A stretch of DNA of 16,067 nt from an uncultured Clostridia bacterium (lineage in GTDB: Bacteria; Bacillota; Clostridia; TANB77; CAG-508). The DNA lies in the NCBI GenBank assembly GCA_947624365.1, contig CANQJY010000015.1, forward strand, positions 1 to 16,067, given 5' to 3'. A model generated the notes under the pieces. It searched no databases, had not been told where the DNA came from, and was given only the letters and a program-made list of their open reading frames with translations. The position numbers were made by a program, and so were the translations under genes. Position 1 is the stretch's first letter. Every line of letters begins with the position of its first letter. Of the stretch, positions 1 to 7,332 are shown one piece after another.

Positions 1-7
1 TTTGCAT

Positions 8-40
8 TAAAAAATACCATTCTTTTTTAGAATGATATTT
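8..40 (-). terminator. Rho-independent terminator of the tRNA-Leu gene
   Basis: Read on the minus strand, a 10-bp stem (ATATCATTCT with AGAATGGTAT, including one G-U pair) closes a short A-rich loop and is followed at once by a run of T (complement of the A run at 9-14). It begins only a few bases after the encoded CCA end of the tRNA. This is the standard layout of an intrinsic terminator and is the only plausible 3' end for this transcript in the window. Confidence 0.85.
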
Positions 41-42
41 AT

Positions 43-126
43 TGGTGCGGATGAAGGGACTCGAACCCCCACGCTTTTGGCACTGGTTCCTAAGACCAGC
101 GCGTCTACCAGTTCCGCCACATCCGC
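43..126 (-). tRNA. tRNA-Leu, anticodon UAG
   Basis: On the minus strand the acceptor arms GCGGATG (120-126) and CATCCGC (47-53) pair perfectly, followed by discriminator A and an encoded CCA (43-45). The D arm, the anticodon stem CTGGT/ACCAG with loop CTTAGGA, a long class II variable arm, and the T arm with GGTTCGAGTCC are all recognisable. The loop places TAG at positions 34-36, so it reads CUA leucine codons (and other CUN codons by wobble). The long variable arm is expected for tRNA-Leu. The CCA is genome-encoded, as is common in Bacillota. It is the last gene of the minus-strand block and has its own terminator. Confidence 0.97.
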
Positions 127-173
127 AAGTTAAAAGTTTTAAAACAAAACTTTAACAATATTTATCTTAGCAC

Positions 174-204
174 ATTATACTAAAAACGTCAATACATTTA
201 TCAA
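174..204 (-). promoter_or_regulatory. Possible promoter of tRNA-Leu
   Basis: A perfect -10 hexamer TATAAT (minus strand, 174-179) lies about 48 bases before the tRNA. The best -35 candidate is TTGATA at 199-204, with a 19-bp spacer, which is longer than ideal. A TTGACG lies only 7 bp from the -10 and cannot be its partner. The -10 is convincing; the full promoter assignment is tentative. The tRNA could also be read through from the dapL unit. Confidence 0.45.
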
Positions 205-211
205 AAAATTC

Positions 212-412
212 TTAAAAAGCTAACATTACAATAGCACTGATAATAGTAATAATAAACCCTAATATTTTTAATCCACTTGACCCTTCATTTTGATCACCAA
301 ATCCAAAAAAACGCTTTGTTAAAATCCTTGCATCAAATATTAAAATTATGCCAAGCCATATAATAACCATACAAATAAGTCTAACAATAATTTGTAACAT
401 CTTAATCAACAT
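212..412 (-). CDS. Small two-helix membrane protein of unknown function
   Basis: A 66-residue hydrophobic protein with two predicted membrane helices, roughly residues 7-26 and 47-65. They are joined by a short polar loop containing FFGFGDQNEGSSGLK, with basic residues (ARILTKR) just after the first helix. There is no signal peptide cleavage site and no catalytic motif. The ATG overlaps the dapL stop codon by 7 bases, suggesting translational coupling. The purine-rich AAAGGA inside the dapL end sits too close to this first ATG but about 11 bases before a second ATG at 400 (residue 5), so the protein may start there and have 62 residues. I do not recognise a named family. The tight coupling and clean hydrophobic pattern make it a believable gene, but a function in lysine or cell-wall synthesis would be only a guess from position. 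Confidence 0.65.
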   Translation of the reverse strand: MLIKMLQIIVRLICMVIIWLGIILIFDARILTKRFFGFGDQNEGSSGLKILGFIITIISAIVMLAF

Positions 413-1641
413 CCTTTACTTTTTATTCTTTCCATTGCCTCTATTGTGTTTTCTTTTGTACCAAATGCTGTTAATCTAAAATATCCTTCTCCATGTGGAC
501 CAAATCCGCTTCCTGGTGTCCCTACAACATTACTTTCTCTTAATAATATATCAAAAAACTCCCATGAACTTTTTCCTTCTGGAACTTTTAACCATACATA
601 TGGTGCATTTACACCACCATAATATGTAATACCCGCTTTTTCTAATCCTTCTCTAATAATTCTAGCATTTTCCATATAATAATTAATATTTTCTCTAATC
701 TGTTTTTGACCCTCTTCTGAATATACTGCTTCTGCAGCCCTTTGTATAATATAAGAAACACCATTAAATTTTGTACAAGTACGTCTATTCCATAATTGAT
801 TATATTGAACTTCTTTTCCTTCTTTAGTAAATCCTTTTACTTGTTTTGGTATTACTACATATCCACATCTTAAGCCAGTAAATCCAGCTGTTTTTGAAAA
901 GCTTCTAAATTCAATTGCAACTTCTTTTGCACCTTGTACTTCATATATACTATGTGGCACATCCTTTTGTGTAATAAAAGCTTCATAAGCAGAATCATAT
1001 AAAATGATAGAATGATTTTCTCTTGCATAGTCAACCCATTTTTGTAACTCTTTCTTATTTAAAACTGTTCCTGTTGGATTATTTGGAAAACATAAATATA
1101 TCATATCTACTCTTTGTTTAGGTAATTCTGGCTTAAAATTATTTTCTGCCATAACTGGTAAATAAATAATATTTTGATAAGTTCCTTCATTTGGATTAAA
1201 CTTTCCGCTTCTTTCTGCCATAACATTTGTATCTAGATATACAGGATAAACAGGATCTGTTAAAGCAACAATATTTTCTTTTGCAAAAATATCAACAATA
1301 TTTCCTGTATCACATTTTGCACCATCTGATACAAAAATTTCATCTTCCTCTATTTCTATCCCTCTTGATTGATAATCATTTTTTACAATTGCTTTTCTTA
1401 AAAATTCATATCCTTGTTCCGGTCCATATCCTTTAAATCCTTGTATTGTTCCCATTTCATCTACTGCTTTGTGTAGAGCATTTATGCAGGCTGGAACTAT
1501 TGGTCTTGTAACATCACCTATTCCTAATTTAATAATTTTTTTATCTGGATTTTCTTCTGTATATTTTGCAACTTTTTTAGCAATTGTTGAAAATAAATAA
1601 CTTTCTTGTAATTCTAAAAAATTTTCATTTATATAACTCAT
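406..1641 (-). CDS. dapL: LL-diaminopimelate aminotransferase
   Basis: PLP-dependent class I/II aminotransferase of 411 residues, the usual length for DapL. It converts tetrahydrodipicolinate directly to LL-diaminopimelate with glutamate as amino donor, replacing the succinylase or acetylase steps (dapD/dapC/dapE). Visible features: a substrate-binding N-terminal segment with GIGDVTRP (about 40-47) and GYGPEQG (71-77), PNNPTG (186-191), the PLP-ring Asp216 and Tyr219 in YDSAYEAF, and the Schiff-base lysine K250 in SFSKTAGFTGLRCG. KLGIGDVT plus this SFSK context is typical of DapL rather than of aspartate or aromatic aminotransferases. The start has AAGGAA about 8 bases upstream. It follows dapF by only 18 bases, whose enzyme takes its product, so the two are almost certainly co-transcribed. 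It ends with TGA, overlapped by the next small gene. Confidence 0.95.
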   Translation of the reverse strand: MSYINENFLELQESYLFSTIAKKVAKYTEENPDKKIIKLGIGDVTRPIVPACINALHKAVDEMGTIQGFKGYGPEQGYEFLRKAIVKNDYQSRGIEIEEDEIFVSDGAKCDTGNIVDIFAKENIVALTDPVYPVYLDTNVMAERSGKFNPNEGTYQNIIYLPVMAENNFKPELPKQRVDMIYLCFPNNPTGTVLNKKELQKWVDYARENHSIILYDSAYEAFITQKDVPHSIYEVQGAKEVAIEFRSFSKTAGFTGLRCGYVVIPKQVKGFTKEGKEVQYNQLWNRRTCTKFNGVSYIIQRAAEAVYSEEGQKQIRENINYYMENARIIREGLEKAGITYYGGVNAPYVWLKVPEGKSSWEFFDILLRESNVVGTPGSGFGPHGEGYFRLTAFGTKENTIEAMERIKSKGC

Positions 1642-1659
1642 TTTAAAATTCCTTTCTTA

Positions 1660-2496
1660 TTATTGAATTAACTCTCCTTCAAATACAGTCACTGCTGGAC
1701 CAGTCATATATACATGGTTGTTTTCATTGTTCCATTCTATTTGTAAATTTCCACCTAATAATTCTACTATTACTTGTCGCTCAGTATATCCATTAATACA
1801 ACAAGCTACAGCTGTAGCGCAAGCTCCTGTACCACAAGCTAATGTTTCTCCTGAACCTCTCTCCCACACACGCATTTTTATTCTATTTTTATCTACGATT
1901 TCAATAAATTCTACATTAATACGTTTTGGAAATAATTTATCTACTTCTAATATTTTTCCATATTTTTCAACATCAAATTGCTTTACATTTTCCACAATAG
2001 TAATAGCATGAGGATTTCCCATTGATACACATGTCATTATAAATTCTTTTCCATCTGCAACCGATTTTAAAGCTTTGACTGGATTTTGTTCTGATATGAC
2101 TGGTATTTCTTCTGGTTTAAAAATTGGTTCTCCCATATCTACTTTAACTGTTTCCACTTTACCATCTTTAACATTTAATTGTAAGTATTTTATGCCTGCT
2201 AATGTTTCAATAGCTAATTCTGTTTTGTTTGTTAACCCTTTATCATATACAAATTTTCCTACACATCTGATGCCATTTCCGCACATTTCTGCTTCGCTTC
2301 CGTCACTATTAAACATACTCATTTTAAAATCAGCTATATCACTTTTACAAATTAAGATTAGACCATCTGACCCTACTCCAAAATTTCTATTACTAACAAA
2401 TTGAGCTAGAGATGATGGTTCTTTGATATCTTGATTTATGGCATCAATATATACATAATCATTCCCTAGCCCATGCATTTTTGTAAATTTAATCAT
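1660..2496 (-). CDS. dapF: Diaminopimelate epimerase
   Basis: Cofactor-independent epimerase that interconverts LL- and meso-diaminopimelate, the last step before peptidoglycan precursor or lysine synthesis. Two catalytic cysteines are visible: one in EMCGNGIRC (about residue 72) and one in ACGTGACATA (about 221), the thiol pair used for two-base proton exchange. The N-terminal FTKMHGLGNDYVYID and the NRNFGVGSDG segment are family signatures. I chose the ATG at 2496 (278 residues). The in-frame GTG at 2505 adds three residues, but it overlaps the AGAGGG Shine-Dalgarno, which stands about 9 bases before the ATG. The gene is driven by the promoter just after recG and is followed closely by dapL. 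Confidence 0.95.
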   Translation of the reverse strand: MIKFTKMHGLGNDYVYIDAINQDIKEPSSLAQFVSNRNFGVGSDGLILICKSDIADFKMSMFNSDGSEAEMCGNGIRCVGKFVYDKGLTNKTELAIETLAGIKYLQLNVKDGKVETVKVDMGEPIFKPEEIPVISEQNPVKALKSVADGKEFIMTCVSMGNPHAITIVENVKQFDVEKYGKILEVDKLFPKRINVEFIEIVDKNRIKMRVWERGSGETLACGTGACATAVACCINGYTERQVIVELLGGNLQIEWNNENNHVYMTGPAVTVFEGELIQ

Positions 2497-2559
2497 TTTT
2501 GTCACCCTCTTACAGTAAAATATATGTTAAATAGAATATAGTTATGTTCTATTGTTCTT

Positions 2560-2588
2560 AGTGTACCATATAAATTAATTAAGGTCAA
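2560..2588 (-). promoter_or_regulatory. Sigma-A promoter of the dapF-dapL unit
   Basis: On the minus strand: -35 TTGACC (2583-2588), a 17-bp spacer ending in TGG, which gives an extended -10 TG, and -10 TACACT (2560-2565). The -35 begins 5 bases beyond the recG stop. Transcription would start near 2552-2554, leaving an untranslated leader of about 55 bases before dapF. The leader shows no clear riboswitch or strong hairpin. Confidence 0.75.
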
Positions 2589-2592
2589 GTAA

Positions 2593-4644
2593 TTATAGTG
2601 TTCCTGTTCCTAATCTTTCTAATTTTTGATTTACAACTCGTTGTAACAGCTTATTTTCTAGCAATTTCAAATCTGGATCTTTATTCATAATTTCTTGTGC
2701 AACTATTTGTGCTTTTTTTAAAATTGGCATATCTTCAAATAAATTTGCTATTTTAAATTCTGGTAGTCCGTGTTGCATTGTTCCAAAAAAGTCTCCACTT
2801 CCTCTTAATTCTAAGTCTTTTTCAGATATGATAAACCCATCATTTGTATCACACATAACTTTCATTCTTTTTCGAATATTTTCACTATTTCCTTCATATT
2901 TCAAAATACAATACGATTGATACTCTCCTCTTCCCACTCTTCCTCGTAATTGATGTAATTGGGCTAATCCAAATCTCTGTGCATCTTCAATTACCATAAT
3001 ATTGCTATTTGGTACATCTACACCTACTTCAATAACAGTTGTTGAAATTAATATATCAATTTCATGATTTTTAAATTTCAACATAATATCATCTTTTTCT
3101 TTTGGTTTCATTTTTCCATGTAAATATGTTACACAATATTCTGGAAAAATTTCCTTTTGATATTTTTCTGCTAATTCTATTACAGATTTTAGATTATTAT
3201 CTTCGCCTTCTTCTACTAATGGACAAACAATATATGCTTGTCTTCCTTCATTAATTTGCTTTCTAATAAAATTGTCAATTCGTTCTTGCATACGTTTTGT
3301 TACAGCAAATGTTTCTATTTTTTTCCTGTTTGGTGGTAATTCATCAATAATAGAAATATCCAAATCACCATAAAGAATTAAAGCTAATGTCCTTGGAATT
3401 GGTGTTGCTGTCATTACTAATACATCTGGATTTTGACCTTTCTTGGTTATTTTACTTCTTTGTCTAACTCCAAATCTGTGTTGTTCATCTGTTACAACTA
3501 ATCCTAAATTTTTAAATTCTACATTATCTTCTAAAACTGCATGTGTTCCGATTAATATATCAATTTCTCCATTTTTTAATTTTTGTAAAATTTCTTCTTT
3601 TTTCTTTTTAGTAATTCCGGAAATCAATAATTCACAATTTATATCTAGACTTGATAACATTTTCTTGAAATTTTCTAAATGTTGTGTTGCTAAAATTGCT
3701 GTTGGTGCCATGATTACTGCTTGATATCCACTTTTCACTGCTTTGTATGCAGAACACATTGCAACTGCTGTTTTTCCTGACCCTACATCTCCTTGTAATA
3801 AACGGTTCATCATCTTAGGAGATTCCATATCATTTTCAATTTCTTGTAATACTCGCATTTGTGCATTTGTTAACTTAAATGGAAAGATTTTTATTATCTC
3901 AGATATTTTGTGTTTATTTGAAAATGTAATCCCTTTTATTTGGTGCATGTCATGATATTTTAACTTTAATAATGCTAATTGTGTCATTAATAATTCTTCA
4001 AATACTAAACGATTTCTTGCAATTTGAAAGTCTTGTAATTCTTCTGGAAAATGAATTGTTTTTGTTGCTTTATTAATAGATGGTAATGAATATTTTTTTA
4101 ATATATATTCTGGTAAAGTTTCTGAGAGATTTCCATACACTTCTTCTATTGCATTTTCCATGATTTTTCTTAAAATATTTTGTGAAAGATTATATGTTAA
4201 TGGATATAGGGGTACTATTCTACCAGTATTTTGTGTATACCCATATTCATCAAATACAGGTGATAATATTTGAATTTTTCTATATTTTTTGTCTATTTTT
4301 CCATACATACGATATTTTTTGCCTATTGAAAATTTAGATTTTAGATAAGTTTGATTGAACCATACTGCTTCTGCATTAGCTGTTTCATCACTTATCATCA
4401 ATTTTTGCATAGTTTTCTTTCCAAATCGCGTTTCCACAATTCGACTTGTTGCAACTACTTCTATTAGTGTTTCTTCACCATCAATACATTCAAATAATGT
4501 TTTGGGTTTGCTTCTATCTTCATAGGCTCTTGGATAATAAGTAATTAAATCTTGTAATGTAAAAATGCCTAACTTATTTAATAATTCAGCTCGATTTGGT
4601 CCAACACCTTTTATATATTTTACATCTTTTTTTAAATCGACCAT
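2593..4644 (-). CDS. recG: ATP-dependent DNA helicase RecG
   Basis: Superfamily 2 helicase of 683 residues, normal for the family. It remodels stalled replication forks and branch-migrates Holliday junctions. Domain order: N-terminal wedge/OB-fold region (about 1-240, starting with a helix-hairpin-helix-like KYIKGVGPNRAELL), then helicase domain 1 with Walker A GDVGSGKTA (284-292), the DEQH Walker B box (386-389) and motif III TATPIPRT (412-419), then helicase domain 2 with STTVIEVGVDVPN and the motif VI RGRVGRG, and the C-terminal RecG tail. VTDEQHRFGV and ELRGSGDFFGT are typical of RecG. AAAGGAG sits 5 bases before the ATG. The upstream phosphoesterase gene ends 11 bases away, so they are likely co-transcribed. 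No terminator is seen after it; the dapF promoter begins instead. Confidence 0.97.
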   Translation of the reverse strand: MVDLKKDVKYIKGVGPNRAELLNKLGIFTLQDLITYYPRAYEDRSKPKTLFECIDGEETLIEVVATSRIVETRFGKKTMQKLMISDETANAEAVWFNQTYLKSKFSIGKKYRMYGKIDKKYRKIQILSPVFDEYGYTQNTGRIVPLYPLTYNLSQNILRKIMENAIEEVYGNLSETLPEYILKKYSLPSINKATKTIHFPEELQDFQIARNRLVFEELLMTQLALLKLKYHDMHQIKGITFSNKHKISEIIKIFPFKLTNAQMRVLQEIENDMESPKMMNRLLQGDVGSGKTAVAMCSAYKAVKSGYQAVIMAPTAILATQHLENFKKMLSSLDINCELLISGITKKKKEEILQKLKNGEIDILIGTHAVLEDNVEFKNLGLVVTDEQHRFGVRQRSKITKKGQNPDVLVMTATPIPRTLALILYGDLDISIIDELPPNRKKIETFAVTKRMQERIDNFIRKQINEGRQAYIVCPLVEEGEDNNLKSVIELAEKYQKEIFPEYCVTYLHGKMKPKEKDDIMLKFKNHEIDILISTTVIEVGVDVPNSNIMVIEDAQRFGLAQLHQLRGRVGRGEYQSYCILKYEGNSENIRKRMKVMCDTNDGFIISEKDLELRGSGDFFGTMQHGLPEFKIANLFEDMPILKKAQIVAQEIMNKDPDLKLLENKLLQRVVNQKLERLGTGTL

Positions 4645-4655
4645 ACTAGCTCCTT

Positions 4656-5363
4656 TTATATAATTTGTATTACTTCAAAATTTAATGAATCCGCACTAAC
4701 AAGTTTTAAATCAATTCCTTCTACATTCTCTTGTATTGCATCTTGAATAGCTGTGCTATGTAAATGTCCATAAATACATGTTTTTACATTATATTTTTTC
4801 ATAATTTCAATAAATGGTGAATAATCTTGATTTTGTATATTGAAGTTTGTCACTGGTGGATAATGCATACATACAATAATTGGCTTATCTTTTCCAAATT
4901 TTTCTATTCCATCTTTTATAGACAGCTCCAATCTTATTGTTTCTCTATTAACTATTCTTTTATCTTCTTCATCATTTGACTGTGTCCAACCTCTTGTTCC
5001 TGCTATTATATATCCTTCACACAAGTAGCTATTATTATGTAAAAAATTTATTGATGTGAAATTGTTTTCTATTATATAATTATTCATTTTACTTAATGTT
5101 GTCCACCAGTAATCATGGTTTCCCTTTAATAATATCTTTTTCCCTGGAAGTTGTTGTAAATATGTAAAATCTGCAAAACAATTTTCTAGATACATAGACC
5201 ATGAAAAATCTCCTGGCAATAGCACTGTATCTCCATCTTTTACGCGATTTTTCCAATTCTGTTTTATCTTTTCTTCATGTTCTTGCCAATTATCCCCAAA
5301 GACACTCATTGGCTTATTTTCTTGAAAAGATAAATGCAAGTCTCCGATTGCAAAAATTGCCAT
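4656..5363 (-). CDS. Calcineurin-like metallophosphoesterase
   Basis: A 235-residue cytosolic protein with the complete set of metallophosphatase motifs in order: GDLH (D8, H10), GDFSW (D52), GNHDYWW (N82, H83), CMHYPP (H167) and YGHLHS (H200, H202). These coordinate a two-metal centre that hydrolyses phosphomono- or phosphodiesters. There is no signal peptide or membrane segment. The single-domain form with GNHDYWW resembles uncharacterised Bacillota phosphoesterases often annotated 'serine/threonine phosphatase-like'. The sequence does not reveal the substrate. AAGGGAG lies about 10 bases before the ATG. The gene is separated from tsaD by a large palindrome and sits directly before recG, so it is probably within the purH-recG transcript unless the palindrome stops transcription. 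Confidence 0.88.
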   Translation of the reverse strand: MAIFAIGDLHLSFQENKPMSVFGDNWQEHEEKIKQNWKNRVKDGDTVLLPGDFSWSMYLENCFADFTYLQQLPGKKILLKGNHDYWWTTLSKMNNYIIENNFTSINFLHNNSYLCEGYIIAGTRGWTQSNDEEDKRIVNRETIRLELSIKDGIEKFGKDKPIIVCMHYPPVTNFNIQNQDYSPFIEIMKKYNVKTCIYGHLHSTAIQDAIQENVEGIDLKLVSADSLNFEVIQII

Positions 5364-5390
5364 ATATACTCAACTCCCTTCTTTGCTTAT

Positions 5391-5482
5391 TTGTGTCCAT
5401 TTGTCCATTTTGGGACGGTCCTTTTTTGGACATTTGGAAATGTCCAAAAAAGGACCGTCCCAAAATGGACAAATGGACACAA
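5391..5482. repeat. 45-bp perfect inverted repeat with a 2-nt centre
   Basis: Arms 5391-5435 and 5438-5482 are complementary over all 45 bases, with only GG between them. Each arm contains two TGTCCATT units, then TTTTGGGACGGTCC and TTTTTTGGACATTT. The right end is followed by a further partial copy, TAGACACAA. It fills the tsaD to phosphoesterase spacer (5364-5492) and stops about 10 bases short of the tsaD stop. Neither flank has a T run, so it is not a textbook terminator, though the RNA stem would be very stable. From memory, similar GGGACGGTCC palindromes recur between genes in clostridial genomes, so I read it as a dispersed palindromic element of MITE or REP type. That reading is inference; the symmetry is directly visible. 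Confidence 0.85.
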
Positions 5483-5492
5483 TAGACACAAA

Positions 5493-6480
5493 TTAAATTC
5501 CTAATTGCGCGTTTGGTATTGCATTTAAATTTAAATTGTCTCTTTTCCCAGACATATAGTTGTAATACCCTGCAGATCCTATCATTGCTGCATTATCTGT
5601 ACATAACTTTATATCTGGCATATATACTTTTATTTCTTGCAAATCTGAAAAGGCTTTTCTTATATATGTATTTGCTGATACTCCTCCAGCTAATGTTACT
5701 GTTTTTATTCCTGTCATTTCAATTGCTTTTTGAACATTTTCAATTAATATTTCTGTTACTGTTTTTTGAAAACTTGCACATAAATCTGCTTTATTTATGT
5801 CTGGTGTTTTGTGATGTAAGTTTATTACTGCAGTTTTTATTCCACTAAAACTAAAATCCAGATTTTCAAAATGTGTTTTTGGTAATAATATTGTAGGATT
5901 TCCTTCTTGTGCCAATTTGTCTACTTTTGGTCCGCCTGGATACCCTAATCCTATTACTCTTGCAACTTTATCAAAAGCTTCTCCGTATAGCATCATCACG
6001 TGTTTTCCCTAAAACTTCAAATTTACAGTAATCTTTTACATGAATAATTTGTGTATTTCCTCCTGACATCATAACACACAAAAATGGTGGTTCTAAATCT
6101 TTGTATGTGATGTAATTAGCTGCAATATGTCCTTCTATATGGTTTACTCCAACAAGTGGTTTATTTATTGCATAGCTAATAGCTTTTGCATATGAAAGTC
6201 CTACTAATAAAGCTCCTACCAAACCTGGTCCATATGTTGGTGTAATAGCATCAATTTGTTCAAATGTTATTTTAGCCTCTTCCAATGCTTTTTTAGTTAC
6301 ACGAGAAATTGCTTCTATATGATTTCTAGAAGCAATTTCTGGTACAACTCCTCCATATTTTTCATGGATTGGAATTTGTGTATCTATTATATTTGATAAT
6401 ATTTCTCTTCCATTTTTTATAACTGCTACTGATGTTTCGTCACAACTTGATTCAATTCCTAGTGTAATAATATCTTTCAT
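5493..6480 (-). pseudogene. tsaD: TsaD, tRNA threonylcarbamoyladenosine transferase, split by a one-base frameshift
   Basis: TsaD transfers threonylcarbamoyl to A37 of ANN-decoding tRNAs with TsaB and TsaE. The first part (6480 down to 5971, 169 residues) has ESSCDETS, the metal ligands H114 and H118 in NHIEGHIAAN, and SGGNTQI, then ends after GKTRDDA in a wrong-frame IRRSF and TGA. The second part continues with GEAFDKVARVIGLGYPGGPK, LAGGVSAN and TDNAAMIG in the +1 frame. The expected join is DDA-(one residue)-GEAF, but four bases (ATAC) stand between the GCT and GGA codons instead of three. The total of 988 bases is 328 codons plus stop plus exactly one extra base, matching the usual TsaD length, and everything else is intact. 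It is labelled pseudogene formally. A sequencing or assembly error, a fresh mutation, or recoding are all possible. AAGGG lies about 10 bases before the ATG. Confidence 0.9.
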
Positions 6481-6506
6481 ATATTTTTAGCCCTTCCATG
6501 TGATAA

Positions 6507-7247
6507 CTATATTCCAAAAATCATTTCAGCTAAGCTTAAAATTCCATTGCTAACAGCTTGAATTGCTGGTGTAATAATTGTTCCTGCTATACCTGTTAGC
6601 CAAATTAAGACAAATATAATATAAAAAATTTGCCCATTGTTTATAAACCATTCTTTTGCTTTATATGGTAAAAAAGGAATCAATACCTTTGAGCCATCTA
6701 ATGGTGGTAATGGTATCAAATTAAAAACACCTAGACCAATATTAATTGATACAACACCTGCTACAATTAGAATTACTGCTTTTCCTACTGTTGATGTTAA
6801 AAATGCTAATCCTGCAAATTTATATATTGCACAATATATTAATGCAAAAACAAATGCTAAAATAAAATTCATTAATGGTCCAGCAATTGAAACAATTGCT
6901 TCACCTTTTTCCATTGACATTTTTCTTGTATAATTAGTTGGGTTTACATGTACAGGTTTTCCCCATCCAAATCCTGCTACTAAAAGCATTAATCCTCCAA
7001 TTGGATCTATATGATCTTTAGGATTTAAACTAAGCCTTCCTTCTCTTCGAGCTGTATCATCACCTAATTTGTCAGCTGCAAAAGCATGAGCAAATTCATG
7101 AAATGTAATAGCTATTAATACTCCTGGTATACTAATTAATAAACTATATAATTGTGCTGGATTTGCTATATATTGCAATACACCTATTAAAATTAATATT
7201 CCTACTATGATATACATAGTTCTTTTATCAAATGAAAAATTAAACAT
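6507..7247 (-). CDS. M50 (site-2-type) zinc membrane protease
   Basis: A 246-residue polytopic membrane protein with the site-2 protease signature: HEFAH at 50-54 (two zinc histidines and the catalytic Glu51) inside a membrane helix, and NLIPLPPLDG at 176-185, whose Asp184 is the third zinc ligand. About five or six hydrophobic segments are visible (near 11-28, 34-57, 84-96, 117-143, 154-180, 203-232). GWGKPVHVNP around 95-103 is typical of the compact, PDZ-less group (YwhC-like/Rv0359-like). It cleaves substrates within the membrane; the substrate is unknown, and there is no adjacent sigma or anti-sigma factor to suggest one. AAAGGAGG is 5-6 bases before the ATG, a strong ribosome site. An 85-bp spacer follows lysS. 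Confidence 0.92.
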   Translation of the reverse strand: MFNFSFDKRTMYIIVGILILIGVLQYIANPAQLYSLLISIPGVLIAITFHEFAHAFAADKLGDDTARREGRLSLNPKDHIDPIGGLMLLVAGFGWGKPVHVNPTNYTRKMSMEKGEAIVSIAGPLMNFILAFVFALIYCAIYKFAGLAFLTSTVGKAVILIVAGVVSINIGLGVFNLIPLPPLDGSKVLIPFLPYKAKEWFINNGQIFYIIFVLIWLTGIAGTIITPAIQAVSNGILSLAEMIFGI

Positions 7248-7332
7248 TAGTTCCTCCTTTATAATTATCTTTCAAAACTTGTATGTTTAAATACAGTTCT
7301 TTTATGTTAGAACTTGCTTATAATTTATAATA

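Noticed and set aside
133..153. AAAGTTTT/AAAACTTT hairpin just before the tRNA
   Set aside because: The stem has a single G-C pair and no clear T run, so it is probably chance symmetry in AT-rich DNA.
5201..5485. Plus-strand reading frame of 94 codons running through the palindrome
   Set aside because: It is antisense to the phosphoesterase gene and its end (DRPKMDKWTQ) is a translation of the repeat. No ribosome site or independent support.
5965..6010. Programmed ribosomal frameshift in tsaD as the main explanation
   Set aside because: No classical slippery heptamer, stimulatory hairpin or known precedent in tsaD is visible. I kept it only as one option in the frameshift finding.
7295..7314. 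Short hairpin AGTTCT/AGAACT between lysS and the M50 gene as a terminator
   Set aside because: Only 6 bp, with no following T tract on the transcribed strand. Not enough for a terminator call.
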